This document shows, piece after piece, positions 15,233-24,773 of a stretch of 62,022 nucleotides of DNA (its first letter is position 1; each line of letters begins with the position of its first letter). The position numbers and the translations under genes are program-made. This DNA is from an uncultured Geobacteraceae bacterium. GTDB lineage: Bacteria > Desulfobacterota > Desulfuromonadia > Geobacterales > Pseudopelobacteraceae. Location of the stretch: the NCBI GenBank assembly GCA_903901875.1, contig CAIUSO010000111.1, positions 1-62,022 of the forward strand, written 5' to 3'. The notes under the pieces are model-generated. The model was not told the origin of the DNA. It did no database searches and was given only the letters and a program-made list of their open reading frames with translations.

Positions 15233-15820
15233 TTGGAAAAGAAAAGTACACGTATTCGTAAAGAAGAAATCGTTCAGGCAGCACTTAAGGTTGTAGGAAG
15301 CAGAGGTATTCGAGCCCTTACTATTGCCGCTATTGCGGATGTGGCCGGAATGAGTGAGGCGAATATCTATCGACATTTCAGTGGTAAGGACGAGATTTTT
15401 TCTGCTCTTGCAGAGTTCATTGGCAGTTCGGTTATGGGTAATGCAGCAACGATAGCTGCCGGCAGTCGCAGCCCACTGGAAAAATTGGAAATAATTTTTA
15501 ATTCACACATCGGAATTATTGCCGAGCACCCCGGTGTACCACGTTTTGTTTTCTCGGAAGATGTCTTGCTTGGACATCCTGATGTGGCAAAAACACTAAC
15601 CTTACGCATCGGTAATTACGTAGAAACCATTTCGGGTGTTATTGCCGCCGGTATACAGGAGGGGCAACTCAAACAGGGAATCGCGCCACGGGAAACAGCC
15701 TTGACCATGCTTGGGATGATCCAGTTCACGGCATTACGACAAATCATTGGTGGACTAAGCAATGACATAACGGTAGAGAGCAGGAATCTTTGGACAAATT
15801 TCCTGAAACTGATCAGCTGA
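15233..15820 (+). CDS. TetR-family transcriptional regulator
   Basis: 195 residues. It starts with TTG at 15233, with GAGG eight bases before. The N-terminal helix-turn-helix is clear (ALTIAAIADVAGMSEANIYR, then HFSGKDEIF), with the ligand-binding helical domain after it. It probably represses the TolC-HlyD-ABC exporter encoded directly downstream in the same direction, as TetR proteins next to efflux genes usually do. Its position divergent from the mamP operon leaves open a wider role. Confidence 0.85.
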   Translation: MEKKSTRIRKEEIVQAALKVVGSRGIRALTIAAIADVAGMSEANIYRHFSGKDEIFSALAEFIGSSVMGNAATIAAGSRSPLEKLEIIFNSHIGIIAEHPGVPRFVFSEDVLLGHPDVAKTLTLRIGNYVETISGVIAAGIQEGQLKQGIAPRETALTMLGMIQFTALRQIIGGLSNDITVESRNLWTNFLKLIS

Positions 15821-15884
15821 TTTTTTTGCTTAGCATGTGAATAAAAAATCACATAAAACAATTTTACATTTAGTGGTGCCTAAC

Positions 15885-17177
15885 ATGAAATTGTCTCTGT
15901 TTTTTTTATTATTTTTAATTGTGTGTGTGCAACCGCTGCCTGCGTCACCACTGTTGTCCCTTGACGATGCACTTGACATGGCTTTAAGAAATCACCCGCA
16001 GATTGCAGAGGTTGAGGCCACGCTCTTCGGCACTGAAGCACGGAACCGGCTGGCACAGGCAGGTTATTATCCCCAAGTCACCGCTGCTGCGGATTGGAAT
16101 AAAGGGCGCACCTATATTACTGCTCTGGAAAACATCAAAGCGACAGAAGTAAGTACTGTGACCTTCTCTGTAAGACAGACAATTTACGATTTCGGTCGAA
16201 CCTCCGGAGCAGCTGGGGTGGCCCGTTGCAATCAGGATGCCGCCGAAAAATCTCTTCGTATCACCAGACAGGACCTGTCATTACGGGTCAAAAGTGCCTT
16301 CTATCTCCTGTTAGCCGCCGAGAAACAGGTTACAGCTGTTGCAGAAACAGTCACATCCCGTTCCGCGGTATTGCATCAGGCTCAGGAATTTTTTAACCAG
16401 GGAATCCGCTCAAAGGTCGACGTTTCACGGGCCGAGTCAAACGTATATGGTGCTAAGACATCATTGATCCGGGCTGAAAACAGCCGCGAGCTTGCCCGGC
16501 TTGAGCTTGCAAATGCGATGGGGATTCCATCACTGGGAGAGCTGCAGCCGGTTGAGCCACCCGCCCTGACAGCACCAGTACCCGAGAGGTCCGTTGTGCA
16601 GCAAGCCGCACTGCGTAATCGAGGAGAACTTCAGCAGCTTGCCGATCTAAAAGCTGCTGCTGTTGCAAATCTTAAAAGTGCCAAGGGGAGTTACCTGCCA
16701 CTGTTTTCCGGAACTGCAAACATCGGCTATGCCGATCGGGACATCCCGCCCACCGGCGGCGTGTGGAGCGTCGGCTTGAACCTGACGGTGCCGCTCTTTT
16801 CAGGTTTTTCATCGGTTGAGCAGGTGAAGGAGGCCATTGCAGCAATTAATGCCATCGAAGCCAGGCAGAACAGCCTCAGATTACAGATCGGTACCGAGGC
16901 CGAGTCGGCCTGGTTAGCCGTCAATGAAGCATCTGCACGCATGGCATCCACTGAAAAAGAGGTTGTGGCCGCCACTGAAAGTAAAACGTTGGCCGAGGAA
17001 CGCTATAATGAGAATGTTGGAAACATCATTGAGGTAACCGACGCCCACTCCCAGGTTCTCGAAGCCCAGTCGGCCAGCATACAGGCACGATATGATTATT
17101 ACATTGCTCAGGCCCGTCTGAATCATGCGGTCGGTAGTGACATAGACCGTTCAGGAGTTATCTATGGATTTAAGTAA
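15885..17177 (+). CDS. TolC-family outer-membrane efflux channel
   Basis: 430 residues from the ATG at 15885, which gives a clean signal peptide (MKLSLFFLLFLIVCVQPLPA); a GTG at 15837 would add 16 residues. Two outer-membrane-factor repeats are visible: LSLDDALDMALRNHP near the start, and the long coiled coils with the second-repeat GVWSVGLNLTVPLFSGFSS. It forms the outer-membrane duct for the adaptor and ABC transporter encoded next (14-base overlap). Confidence 0.88.
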   Translation: MKLSLFFLLFLIVCVQPLPASPLLSLDDALDMALRNHPQIAEVEATLFGTEARNRLAQAGYYPQVTAAADWNKGRTYITALENIKATEVSTVTFSVRQTIYDFGRTSGAAGVARCNQDAAEKSLRITRQDLSLRVKSAFYLLLAAEKQVTAVAETVTSRSAVLHQAQEFFNQGIRSKVDVSRAESNVYGAKTSLIRAENSRELARLELANAMGIPSLGELQPVEPPALTAPVPERSVVQQAALRNRGELQQLADLKAAAVANLKSAKGSYLPLFSGTANIGYADRDIPPTGGVWSVGLNLTVPLFSGFSSVEQVKEAIAAINAIEARQNSLRLQIGTEAESAWLAVNEASARMASTEKEVVAATESKTLAEERYNENVGNIIEVTDAHSQVLEAQSASIQARYDYYIAQARLNHAVGSDIDRSGVIYGFK

Positions 17178-18336
17178 CCGGTTCGCACGAAGTAAAAAAT
17201 ACCTGATCTGGCCAGTGGTTCTTATTGCCATCGGCTTTACTCTGAAGATGACGCTCTTTGCAGCACCCTACGTCACGGTTGTTGCCATTGAAAACAGGGA
17301 CCTGACATCCCAGGTTTACGGCAACGGCACCGTTGAGGCAAAAGTTATGGTTGGAGTTTCCAGCAAAATCACCGGGAGAATCGTGGAATTGCACGCAGAC
17401 CAGGGAGATCGGGTAACACGTGGTCAACTTATTGCCACGCTTGAAAACGATGATTTTATTCAGCAGGAGCGGCAATCGGAGGCTGGTCTGAATAAATCGG
17501 AAGCGAGCCTCAATGTTGAGCAGGCCACACTCCAGAAAGCCAGAGCCAATCTGGTGCTGGCTGAAAAAAATGCCCGACGCTACAAGGCACTCGCAGCGAA
17601 AAATCTGATTTCAAAGATGGAGGCGGAACAGTACGAGACGACGTTCCAGGTTGCTGCCGAAGAGGTCGTGCGGAGCCAGGCTGCGGTAAACGCTGTCCGG
17701 ATGGAACAGCAGGCCAACCGGGCCGGTCTCGGTTTTACCAAAAGCAGGTCAAAAGACACAATGATCTATGCCCCGCAAGACGGTATCATAATCAGTCGGG
17801 ATCTGGAAATCGGTGCCACGGTTACGCCAGGGATGCCGGTAGTTACTCTGGCCGATCCTCGCACCGTCTGGGTAAAAGCCAATGTGGATGAATCACAACT
17901 CAAGGGGGTTGGAGTCGGCAAAAAAGCCGTGATATCCCTTCGCTCTTCGGGAAGTGAACAGTTTGCCGGACATGTTGCCCGCATGGGACGGCAGAGTGAC
18001 CGGGTAACTGAAGAGCTGGAAGTCGACGTGGCCTTCAGCAAACCGCTTGTAAACTTCCGCCTTGGAGAACAATCCGATGTGTACATCGTCACCGGTGAAA
18101 AAAAAGCGGTACCATCCGTGCCGTCGGCTGCAATTGTGGTAAAGAACAATTTTCGAGGGGTATGGGTAGTAAACCATGGAAAGCTGGCATTTAAGCCGGT
18201 GACCCTTGGTATTGCGGACCGACGGAACTTTACCGAAATAGTTTCGGGGCTCACCGGAACGGAACGTGTTGTGCTGACACCCGGGATGGCAAAGAAACCG
18301 TTTACTGACGGAATGAAGGTACGTGTTTCACCATGA
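17164..18336 (+). CDS. HlyD/MacA-type membrane fusion protein
   Basis: 390 residues: one N-terminal membrane helix (about 14-34), a split lipoyl domain (VSSKITGRIVELHADQGDRV ... SKDTMIYAPQDGIIISRDLE), a central coiled-coil hairpin (about 100-190, LNKSEASLNVEQATLQKARA) and a beta-barrel/MP domain. It links the inner-membrane ABC transporter to the TolC-like channel. It overlaps both neighbours (14 bases upstream, 4 downstream). Confidence 0.88.
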   Translation: MDLSNRFARSKKYLIWPVVLIAIGFTLKMTLFAAPYVTVVAIENRDLTSQVYGNGTVEAKVMVGVSSKITGRIVELHADQGDRVTRGQLIATLENDDFIQQERQSEAGLNKSEASLNVEQATLQKARANLVLAEKNARRYKALAAKNLISKMEAEQYETTFQVAAEEVVRSQAAVNAVRMEQQANRAGLGFTKSRSKDTMIYAPQDGIIISRDLEIGATVTPGMPVVTLADPRTVWVKANVDESQLKGVGVGKKAVISLRSSGSEQFAGHVARMGRQSDRVTEELEVDVAFSKPLVNFRLGEQSDVYIVTGEKKAVPSVPSAAIVVKNNFRGVWVVNHGKLAFKPVTLGIADRRNFTEIVSGLTGTERVVLTPGMAKKPFTDGMKVRVSP

Positions 18337-19535
18337 ATCTCGCTATTCGTGACATTCGCTATCATCGGGGGAGGTTTATCCTTACCTCAATCGGTTTGGG
18401 GCTGCTTCTGGGGGTGGTCATCAGTATGGGGGGCATTTACCGGGGGCTGTTTGCCGATGCACTGGCAATACTCAACAGCACGAAGGCCGATATCTGGGTG
18501 GTACAGCAGAACACCAACGGTCCATTTGCAGAAAGTTCACGTATTCCCGAAGACATTACCTATCGGATCAGGTCTGTACCGGGAGTTTCCGAAGCATCTC
18601 CGCTCTCTTTTCAGACCATCCAGATCGATAAAGGGGCAAAGCCCTTCCGGTTTTTTCTCATCGGCTATGACCTTAACGGTTTTGGAGGCCCGCCTGAAAT
18701 TATTTCCGGTCGGGGTATTGGCCAAAAACATTACGAAATGGTTGTTGCCGCATCCATGGGAATGGCAATCGGCGAGAAAATCCATCTGGGGCTCCATGAC
18801 TATACTGTGGTGGGAATTACCGGGAAGGTGGTTTCATCCGGCGGTGATCCGGTCGCCTATGTGACCCTTGCCGACGCTCAGGATATTCAGTTCAAGAAGG
18901 ACAATGATGCCATCAGAAATGACCGGGAGCGGATTGGAGCGAATCTGGACGCCCTGCAATCACTATCACCCGGACAGGCAAAATATCTGAAACAGAATAT
19001 GAGTGCCATCACCGAGTCAACCCATACGGTGAATACGATTGTAGCCCGCCTGGCCCCGGGAGCCAATTTGCCGGAAGTCCAGGCACGAATCAACCGCTGG
19101 AACCATTTCCGCCCTCTTTCCGTGGAAGAACAGACAAAGATTCTCACCAAGGGGATGATTGAAAAGGCGCGCATGCAGCTTGGGCTGTTCCGGGCCATTC
19201 TGCTGGTTATATCGGCTGTCATCATTGCACTGATTATCTACACATCAACATTGGATAAGATCAAGGTCATTGCCACGCTCAAGCTTATCGGGTCACAAAA
19301 CCGGGTCATCGTGGGCATGATCCTTCAGCAGTCGCTGTTGATGGGCATTATCGCCTATGGTATCGGCTATGGATTAATTCTGCTCACCTATGAGAAATTT
19401 CCGCGCCGCATTGTCCTGGAGGACGTTGACCTGCAAGTATTGTTCATCATAGTCATTATTATTTGTACCATATCAAGTTTTGTAGGCATACGGAAGGCGC
19501 TCAAGGTTGAGCCTGCGGAGGCTCTCGGTGGATGA
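18333..19535 (+). CDS. FtsX/DevC-type ABC transporter permease
   Basis: 400 residues: an N-terminal helix, a large periplasmic MacB-PCD-like domain (about 45-270), then three C-terminal helices carrying the FtsX core (AILLVISAVIIALIIYTSTL; GMILQQSLLMGIIAYGIGYG) and ending KALKVEPAEALGG. The pattern with HlyD and a LolD-like ATPase resembles DevBCA/MacAB exporters of glycolipids, peptides or drugs. The substrate is unknown. Confidence 0.87.
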   Translation: MNLAIRDIRYHRGRFILTSIGLGLLLGVVISMGGIYRGLFADALAILNSTKADIWVVQQNTNGPFAESSRIPEDITYRIRSVPGVSEASPLSFQTIQIDKGAKPFRFFLIGYDLNGFGGPPEIISGRGIGQKHYEMVVAASMGMAIGEKIHLGLHDYTVVGITGKVVSSGGDPVAYVTLADAQDIQFKKDNDAIRNDRERIGANLDALQSLSPGQAKYLKQNMSAITESTHTVNTIVARLAPGANLPEVQARINRWNHFRPLSVEEQTKILTKGMIEKARMQLGLFRAILLVISAVIIALIIYTSTLDKIKVIATLKLIGSQNRVIVGMILQQSLLMGIIAYGIGYGLILLTYEKFPRRIVLEDVDLQVLFIIVIIICTISSFVGIRKALKVEPAEALGG

Positions 19536-20226
19536 CTGCAGGTACGCTATTGAGGTTGAAAATCTGACGAAGATATACGGTAAGGGGGGAAGTACCGTCA
19601 TTGCTCTGTCAGGAGCCAGTATCCAGGTGAAGCCCGGAGAATTGGTGGCCATTCTCGGCCCTTCGGGTTCGGGGAAAACGACACTCCTGACCTCCATCGG
19701 CCTGATTAATGAGCCGACACATGGCAGAGTAGTCATTGATGGTACCGTAGTTGCCGATGAAGGCTGGTTGCCCGGTATCGATTTAAAACGCCTCCGGAGA
19801 GAAAAGCTGGGGTTCATCTTTCAAGCCCACAATCTCATCCCCTTTTTGACCGCCCGGGAGAATGTCATGATTGCCCTGGAGATCAACCAGCTATCCCGGG
19901 GCGAGGCAAAAGCGCGGGCGACGGAGCTACTTGGCGTTCTCAATCTCGGACATCGGATGGACAACTACCCCTCGTCTCTTTCAGGTGGTGAGGCCCAACG
20001 GGTGGCCATAGCCAGAGCCTTGGCGAACAAACCGAAAGTAATTCTAGCCGATGAACCGACGGCGGCACTTGACACGGAAAATGGCAAAAACGTCATGATT
20101 CTCCTGAAAAAGCTCGCCCTGGAAAACCACTCCGCTATTTTAGTCGTCACCCACGACCATCGAATGGTGGATGGTTTTGACAGAATTTTTCATGTCAATG
20201 ATGGTCATGTCAACACAGAGAGTTGA
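19528..20226 (+). CDS. LolD/MacB-type ABC transporter ATPase
   Basis: 232 residues from the GTG at 19528, which has CGGAGG seven bases before and overlaps the permease stop. The motifs are complete: Walker A GPSGSGKTT, Q-loop FIFQAHNLIP, signature LSGGEAQRVAIARAL, Walker B VILADEPTAALD and the switch His in VVTHDH. It powers the export complex of this operon. Confidence 0.9.
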   Translation: MDDCRYAIEVENLTKIYGKGGSTVIALSGASIQVKPGELVAILGPSGSGKTTLLTSIGLINEPTHGRVVIDGTVVADEGWLPGIDLKRLRREKLGFIFQAHNLIPFLTARENVMIALEINQLSRGEAKARATELLGVLNLGHRMDNYPSSLSGGEAQRVAIARALANKPKVILADEPTAALDTENGKNVMILLKKLALENHSAILVVTHDHRMVDGFDRIFHVNDGHVNTES

Positions 20227-20312
20227 GAAATCTTTTATGAAACTGACTTTTGACTAAAATCACCAACCAACGGAGCAAACGACTGGGAGAATTTCGAAAT
20301 CAAAGAGCCTGT

Positions 20313-20350
20313 CCATGCCTCCCCACGCTTGATCGTGGAGTGAGGCATGG
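20313..20350. terminator. Hairpin between convergent operons
   Basis: CCATGCCTC (20313-20321) pairs with GAGGCATGG (20342-20350), and inside it CCACG pairs with CGTGG around a 6-base loop. It sits between the convergent exporter operon and the two-component genes. It lacks a long T-run, so termination strength is uncertain. Confidence 0.5.
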
Positions 20351-20359
20351 ATTGACTTC

Positions 20360-21856
20360 TCACAGAGGCAATTCCAGTTCCATGATCAAACCAGTCCCCG
20401 GAGCGTTAATGGCTCGTATACTCCCCCCATGAAGTCGTACGGCTCGATCTGAGATAGCTAATCCGACCCCCGTACCACCACTCTGTCGCTCACGAGCATC
20501 ATTTACACGATAGAAGGGACGAAAGATATCATTAATCTCTGATTCAGGAACTCCGGGGCCGTAATCTCTTACCTCCAGATGAACCCATTTACGACCTCGG
20601 GACTCTCTTTTACGTAAAGCTATCTCTACGGTAGTTTCCGGTGCCGTGTACCGGGTGGCATTTCGGACCAGATTTTCAATTGCCTGTCGAAGTAGTTCTT
20701 TATTTCCGTTCAGTGACAGCGGCTCTGACATCGTTACAACAACCCCACGACCATTATTTTTCGCTTCAAAGTCGGCATCTTGGGCGATTTTTTCAACAAT
20801 GGTTGATATATCGAACAGCTCTCTCTGAAATAAGCCGCTTTCACTTTCCAGTTGGGTGAGCATCAAAAGTTGGCCAATCAGTTCATTAAGGCGATCTGAT
20901 TCCCGCTCGATCCTGTCAAAAGGTGCCATATGAGTTAAACCGGATGATTGTCTGGCTAATTCTAGAGCAACATTGAGTCGTGCCAGCGGAGAGCGTAATT
21001 CATGTGACACATCACGAATAAGCCGTTGGTGAGCACCCACCAGTTTTTCAATACGATCAGCCATCTGATCAACATCGCGCCCCAGATCGGCAACTTCATC
21101 CTTTCGCCTAACCAACCCCTCCCCGACACGCGATGAAAGGTTTCCGTTGGCAAGTTGCCGAGTAACCTCTCGCAATCGGCGCAGCGGCAGGGTGTTATAC
21201 CTGAAAAAAATATACCACGTCAGCCCGGCTGTTATGATAGCAACAACAAGGTAAGAACCAGAACCGCCATTATTGAACCAGGATTTTTCTGTTGATACAG
21301 CGGATGTGGGCAATGGCATGGGTTTTTCAGCTTTAGCCGTCAAAACGGGAGGGGGCAAGGATTCGGCAGTTTTTTTCTCCGGTAACGTGACAGGAGAAAC
21401 CACAGGCTTTCTGGAGAGGCTTTCCGGTTCTTTGCTCGGGAGAGGCTGTGGATCCAAACGTTTCTCTGGAACAACGCTCTGTTGACCGTGCTGAGGAGGT
21501 ACTCCCCGGAAGGGGCGACAGGCAAATATGTCTTCAGCCCCGGTTCGGCAGTCACCATGGAGCACTCCGTCCGCCGAATTAAACGTACATGAACTCCCCT
21601 CCTCTTTTCCTGTGCAGGCATCAATCGCCATTTGCGGAGGCTTTCGCCGGATACGTTGATCTGGAGGACTCACCGACACCGCTTGGCTACCATCGCCACC
21701 CCCTGGTCCCTGTGCCAGTCCTTTCTCCTCAGCCACCGCTCCGACCGGAACAGTGGCAACGAAAGCCAATACCGAGATAAAACACACTGTCTTCAAGACA
21801 AATCGGCCGGTAAAAGGGTACATTCTGATCTTATTCGTAATCATGATTTTTTCCAT
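20360..21856 (-). CDS. Sensor histidine kinase with Cys-rich periplasmic domain
   Basis: 498 residues from the ATG at 21856, five bases after the regulator stop. A signal/first helix (residues about 12-36) is followed by a periplasmic part of about 160 residues with a four-Cys module (MAIDACTGKEEGSSCTF ... GDCRT ... FACRP) and a Pro-rich linker. Then come helix 2 (SYLVVAIITAGLTWYIFF), HAMP, HisKA with the phospho-His in SHELRSPLARLNVAL, and an HATPase domain (NLVRNATRY, DYGPGVP, GTGVGLAIS). The Cys module occurs in secreted Geobacter-type proteins and may sense metal or redox state. The cognate regulator is upstream. Confidence 0.88.
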   Translation of the reverse strand: MEKIMITNKIRMYPFTGRFVLKTVCFISVLAFVATVPVGAVAEEKGLAQGPGGGDGSQAVSVSPPDQRIRRKPPQMAIDACTGKEEGSSCTFNSADGVLHGDCRTGAEDIFACRPFRGVPPQHGQQSVVPEKRLDPQPLPSKEPESLSRKPVVSPVTLPEKKTAESLPPPVLTAKAEKPMPLPTSAVSTEKSWFNNGGSGSYLVVAIITAGLTWYIFFRYNTLPLRRLREVTRQLANGNLSSRVGEGLVRRKDEVADLGRDVDQMADRIEKLVGAHQRLIRDVSHELRSPLARLNVALELARQSSGLTHMAPFDRIERESDRLNELIGQLLMLTQLESESGLFQRELFDISTIVEKIAQDADFEAKNNGRGVVVTMSEPLSLNGNKELLRQAIENLVRNATRYTAPETTVEIALRKRESRGRKWVHLEVRDYGPGVPESEINDIFRPFYRVNDARERQSGGTGVGLAISDRAVRLHGGSIRAINAPGTGLIMELELPL

Positions 21857-21860
21857 TTCA

Positions 21861-22553
21861 TTATTCTGTCGAGTACAAATAACCCAGATTTCTGACGGTC
21901 TTGATGCGCTCGGTATTATCAGGGTTGGGGCCAAGTTTCCGACGTAAGCTGCTGACATGGACATCTATGCTGCGATCATACACCGAATTGCCCCTGCCTA
22001 ACGCCTTTTTGGCAAGTTCATCCCGGGTAAGAACCAGTCCGGCCATGCTTAAAAGCACTTCAAGTAGAGAAAACTCAATTGATGATATATCCACCAAAAC
22101 ACCACATCGAGAGAGAGAACGCTTGCCCGGATCAAGGACCAGATCTCCGACAGAAATGCACCCGGCTACTTTCTTACCTTTCACTGCGTCAGGCTCAGTC
22201 CGTCGCAGCACAGCCTTGATACGAGCAACAAGCTCCCGTGTATTGAACGGCTTGGGGAGATAGTCGTCGGCACCAATTTCGAGTCCAACAATTCGATCTA
22301 TGTCACTGCCACGTGCGGTCAACATCAGAACCGGGATTTTTGATGTTGTCCTGATATTCCGCAAGACATCAAAACCGTTCATGCCGGGCATCATCACATC
22401 AAGTACCACCAGATCATGCTCTCCGGAAAGGGCCTTTTCAATTCCCGCAAGGGGATCGTTAACAGAATCCACGGTAAAGCCTTCACTCCCAAGGTAGTCA
22501 TCGAGCAGTTCGCACAATTCCTTGTCGTCATCTATTATCAGTAGTCTATTCAT
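21861..22553 (-). CDS. OmpR-family response regulator
   Basis: 230 residues from the ATG at 22553 (AAGGGGCC before it); the upstream frame to 22637 has no ribosome site. The receiver domain shows the acidic pair in LLIIDDDKELCE, the phospho-Asp in LVVLDVMMPGMNG, and the KPF switch. The C-terminal winged helix ends VRNLGYLYS. It is co-transcribed with the kinase at 20360-21856. Its position divergent from the lipoprotein cluster at 22755 makes that cluster a plausible target. Confidence 0.9.
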   Translation of the reverse strand: MNRLLIIDDDKELCELLDDYLGSEGFTVDSVNDPLAGIEKALSGEHDLVVLDVMMPGMNGFDVLRNIRTTSKIPVLMLTARGSDIDRIVGLEIGADDYLPKPFNTRELVARIKAVLRRTEPDAVKGKKVAGCISVGDLVLDPGKRSLSRCGVLVDISSIEFSLLEVLLSMAGLVLTRDELAKKALGRGNSVYDRSIDVHVSSLRRKLGPNPDNTERIKTVRNLGYLYSTE

Positions 22554-22754
22554 GGCACGGCCCCTTGATTCGAGAAAAACGTATGATCCCATGCTACCTG
22601 AAATACAGTCATTTGTTTGTAAAAAAATGTAAAACACTGGAGTCGAATTTTACAAAACTTTACAAATATCCCTCATAACTTAACACAAAAGATTCTTAAT
22701 TTTGAGTAAGCTTGAATTATCCGGATAGTAGTTTCAAGAGTGTGGGGGTACCAG

Positions 22755-23813
22755 ATGAAAAAAACAATGATATTTGTGGCGTTATGCTTGTATCTGTTTG
22801 GCTGTGGCGGTGGTGGCGGCAGTTCCGGTGGTGCCGTAGCCTCGACTCTGAAGGGAACCGTCACCTTCCCCGGCACAACGGTTGCCAAAACCGCTTCAAA
22901 AGATGTCGCCGCAATAACACCGCCGATCTCCGTGCAGATTGTGGACCTTCATGGCAATCAGATTGCCTCGGCAGACGTCACACTTGGCGGTTCATCAGAT
23001 ACCTACAACTATTCAACAACGGTGGCAATACGTAAGGACGCCGTCATTAAAGCGGTTCGCGGCAACCAGGTTATGCGAGCGGCCCTTGACTCATCAACTG
23101 TAACCACGAGTTCTTCAACCAGAGATTTGAACGTAATTACAACCGCTGCTGTTCTGGTACTGGAGCAGAACCTCGATATTACTGCAGGTACACTCGGAAC
23201 TTCGGCCGCTCCTGTATCTCCACCTGCGCTCAAAACCTTGGCCCCAGTCGCAGTTGAAGCCACTCTTTCACAAGCAGTTGCTGCGTCAACATCTGGTACC
23301 GCTACCAATTTCACGAGAACTACCGCCGCTTTTGCCAATCTGGTGGCCATCGTCACAGCGGTTACCAGAAACAATGTCGACGCGGCTCAATATATCTCTG
23401 GGGCTGTTACCGTCGCGTTCACGTCGCCGATTACCACGTACAGCGTTTCCCCTTCCGGGACCCCTGTTGCCGTTACCGTATCGTCTGACCAGGTGGCAAC
23501 GACATTATCTGCAATTATTTCGACTATCAAAAACGGAACAGCTCCAACAGGCTCAATTACCGGAAGTATAACCTTACATGGTTCCGGCTTATCGGAAGTA
23601 TCCGTAACGCTCTCCAGTGGTACGACATCACTCACCAGCTCAAGTGGTTTTTATTCCTTCAGTAACGTCCCGGATGGCAGTTACACCATTACCCCGGCAC
23701 TCAACGGGTATGTGTTCAATCCGTCAACTATTTCCACCACAGTAACCAGTAGTGCCGCAACCGGCAAAAACTTCACTTCAACCAACACCGGCTCAATCAA
23801 AGTTGACTGGTAA
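22755..23813 (+). CDS. Lipoprotein with carboxypeptidase-regulatory-like C-terminal domain
   Basis: 352 residues from the ATG at 22755. Signal with lipobox (MKKTMIFVALCLYLFGC) followed by a Gly stretch. The middle is Ala/Thr/Ser-rich with no recognised domain. The last 80 residues form a beta-sandwich of the CarboxypepD_reg type (GSGLSEVSVTLSSGTTSLTS ... FYSFSNVPDGSYTITP). The same C-terminal module ends the next protein. It is a likely surface or periplasmic adhesion or structural protein, and the first of four related exported genes. Confidence 0.75.
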   Translation: MKKTMIFVALCLYLFGCGGGGGSSGGAVASTLKGTVTFPGTTVAKTASKDVAAITPPISVQIVDLHGNQIASADVTLGGSSDTYNYSTTVAIRKDAVIKAVRGNQVMRAALDSSTVTTSSSTRDLNVITTAAVLVLEQNLDITAGTLGTSAAPVSPPALKTLAPVAVEATLSQAVAASTSGTATNFTRTTAAFANLVAIVTAVTRNNVDAAQYISGAVTVAFTSPITTYSVSPSGTPVAVTVSSDQVATTLSAIISTIKNGTAPTGSITGSITLHGSGLSEVSVTLSSGTTSLTSSSGFYSFSNVPDGSYTITPALNGYVFNPSTISTTVTSSAATGKNFTSTNTGSIKVDW

Positions 23814-23826
23814 AGGAGACTCTATC

Positions 23827-24762
23827 ATGAAAAAGATACTCACCATCACTACGTTATTGGCTGTAATTACACTCTGCACCTTGCTTTCAGGATGCGGTTC
23901 AGACGGCACAGGCAGTGCCGTCTCCGGAAACCAGGAAACAGGCAAAATTGCCCTGCAGCTCGTTTGGGACACTGGGTCAAAATCAACAGCCAAAGAGGTG
24001 TTGTCGGCCCCCACCGGTGTCGGTACGGTCCGAGTCAAAGTAACCGCTATAGATATTACTTCGACAATCCAATATGACTTTGCCGCGGGAACCGGTAGCG
24101 GCACAATTGACGGAATTCTGGCCGGAACCGGGCGGACAGTGACGGCGCAGGGGCTTGATTTATACGGCAACGTAACTTATCAGGGAGTAGTATCTGACAT
24201 TACCGTACAGGCGGGGCAAACTACGACTGTCGGCCCGGTAACGATGATTCCTGCCCCCACTTCGGCCTTTACTTTTACCCCCCTATCTCCGACGATCGGT
24301 CAGACGGTGACTTTTACCGACACCTCTGCCGGCACTCCAACCTCCTGGGCATGGTCTTTCGGCGACGGCACTACCAGCACGTCCCAAAATCCAACCCACA
24401 CATATGCAACCGCAGGAACATTCACGGTTAGCCTTGCAGCCACTAACGGAATTGGAACGAACAGTTCCAGCCAGACGGTAACCGTTGTCCCGAACAGCTA
24501 CTCGATTGCCGGTAAAGTAACTCTCAACGGCACGGGACTTGCTGGTGTCACCATCGCTCTTACCGGTGGGAAAACCACAACCACCGACAGCAGCGGAAAT
24601 TACACCTTTACCGGAATCAGCACCGGCAACTATACCCTGACACCGTCGTCAAGCGGCTACAGCTTCACACCATCCACTCTTGCTGTTATAGTAAGTAACG
24701 CCAACCTGACCGGTAAAAACTTGACGGCAACGAACAACGGCTCGATTATTATTACCTGGTAA
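23827..24762 (+). CDS. PKD-domain lipoprotein
   Basis: 311 residues from the ATG at 23827 (AAAGGAGA before it, 13 bases after the previous stop). Lipobox LLSGC at about residue 23. Residues 38-140 form a module shared with the next two proteins (IALQLVW ... GSGTIDGILAGTGRTVTAQG ... ITVQAGQTT). A PKD domain follows at about 145-221 (PTSWAWSFGDGTTSTSQNPT is diagnostic), then a CarboxypepD_reg-like domain. It is probably displayed at the cell surface; the binding partner is unknown. Confidence 0.8.
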   Translation: MKKILTITTLLAVITLCTLLSGCGSDGTGSAVSGNQETGKIALQLVWDTGSKSTAKEVLSAPTGVGTVRVKVTAIDITSTIQYDFAAGTGSGTIDGILAGTGRTVTAQGLDLYGNVTYQGVVSDITVQAGQTTTVGPVTMIPAPTSAFTFTPLSPTIGQTVTFTDTSAGTPTSWAWSFGDGTTSTSQNPTHTYATAGTFTVSLAATNGIGTNSSSQTVTVVPNSYSIAGKVTLNGTGLAGVTIALTGGKTTTTDSSGNYTFTGISTGNYTLTPSSSGYSFTPSTLAVIVSNANLTGKNLTATNNGSIIITW

Positions 24763-24773
24763 GGAGAATACGT

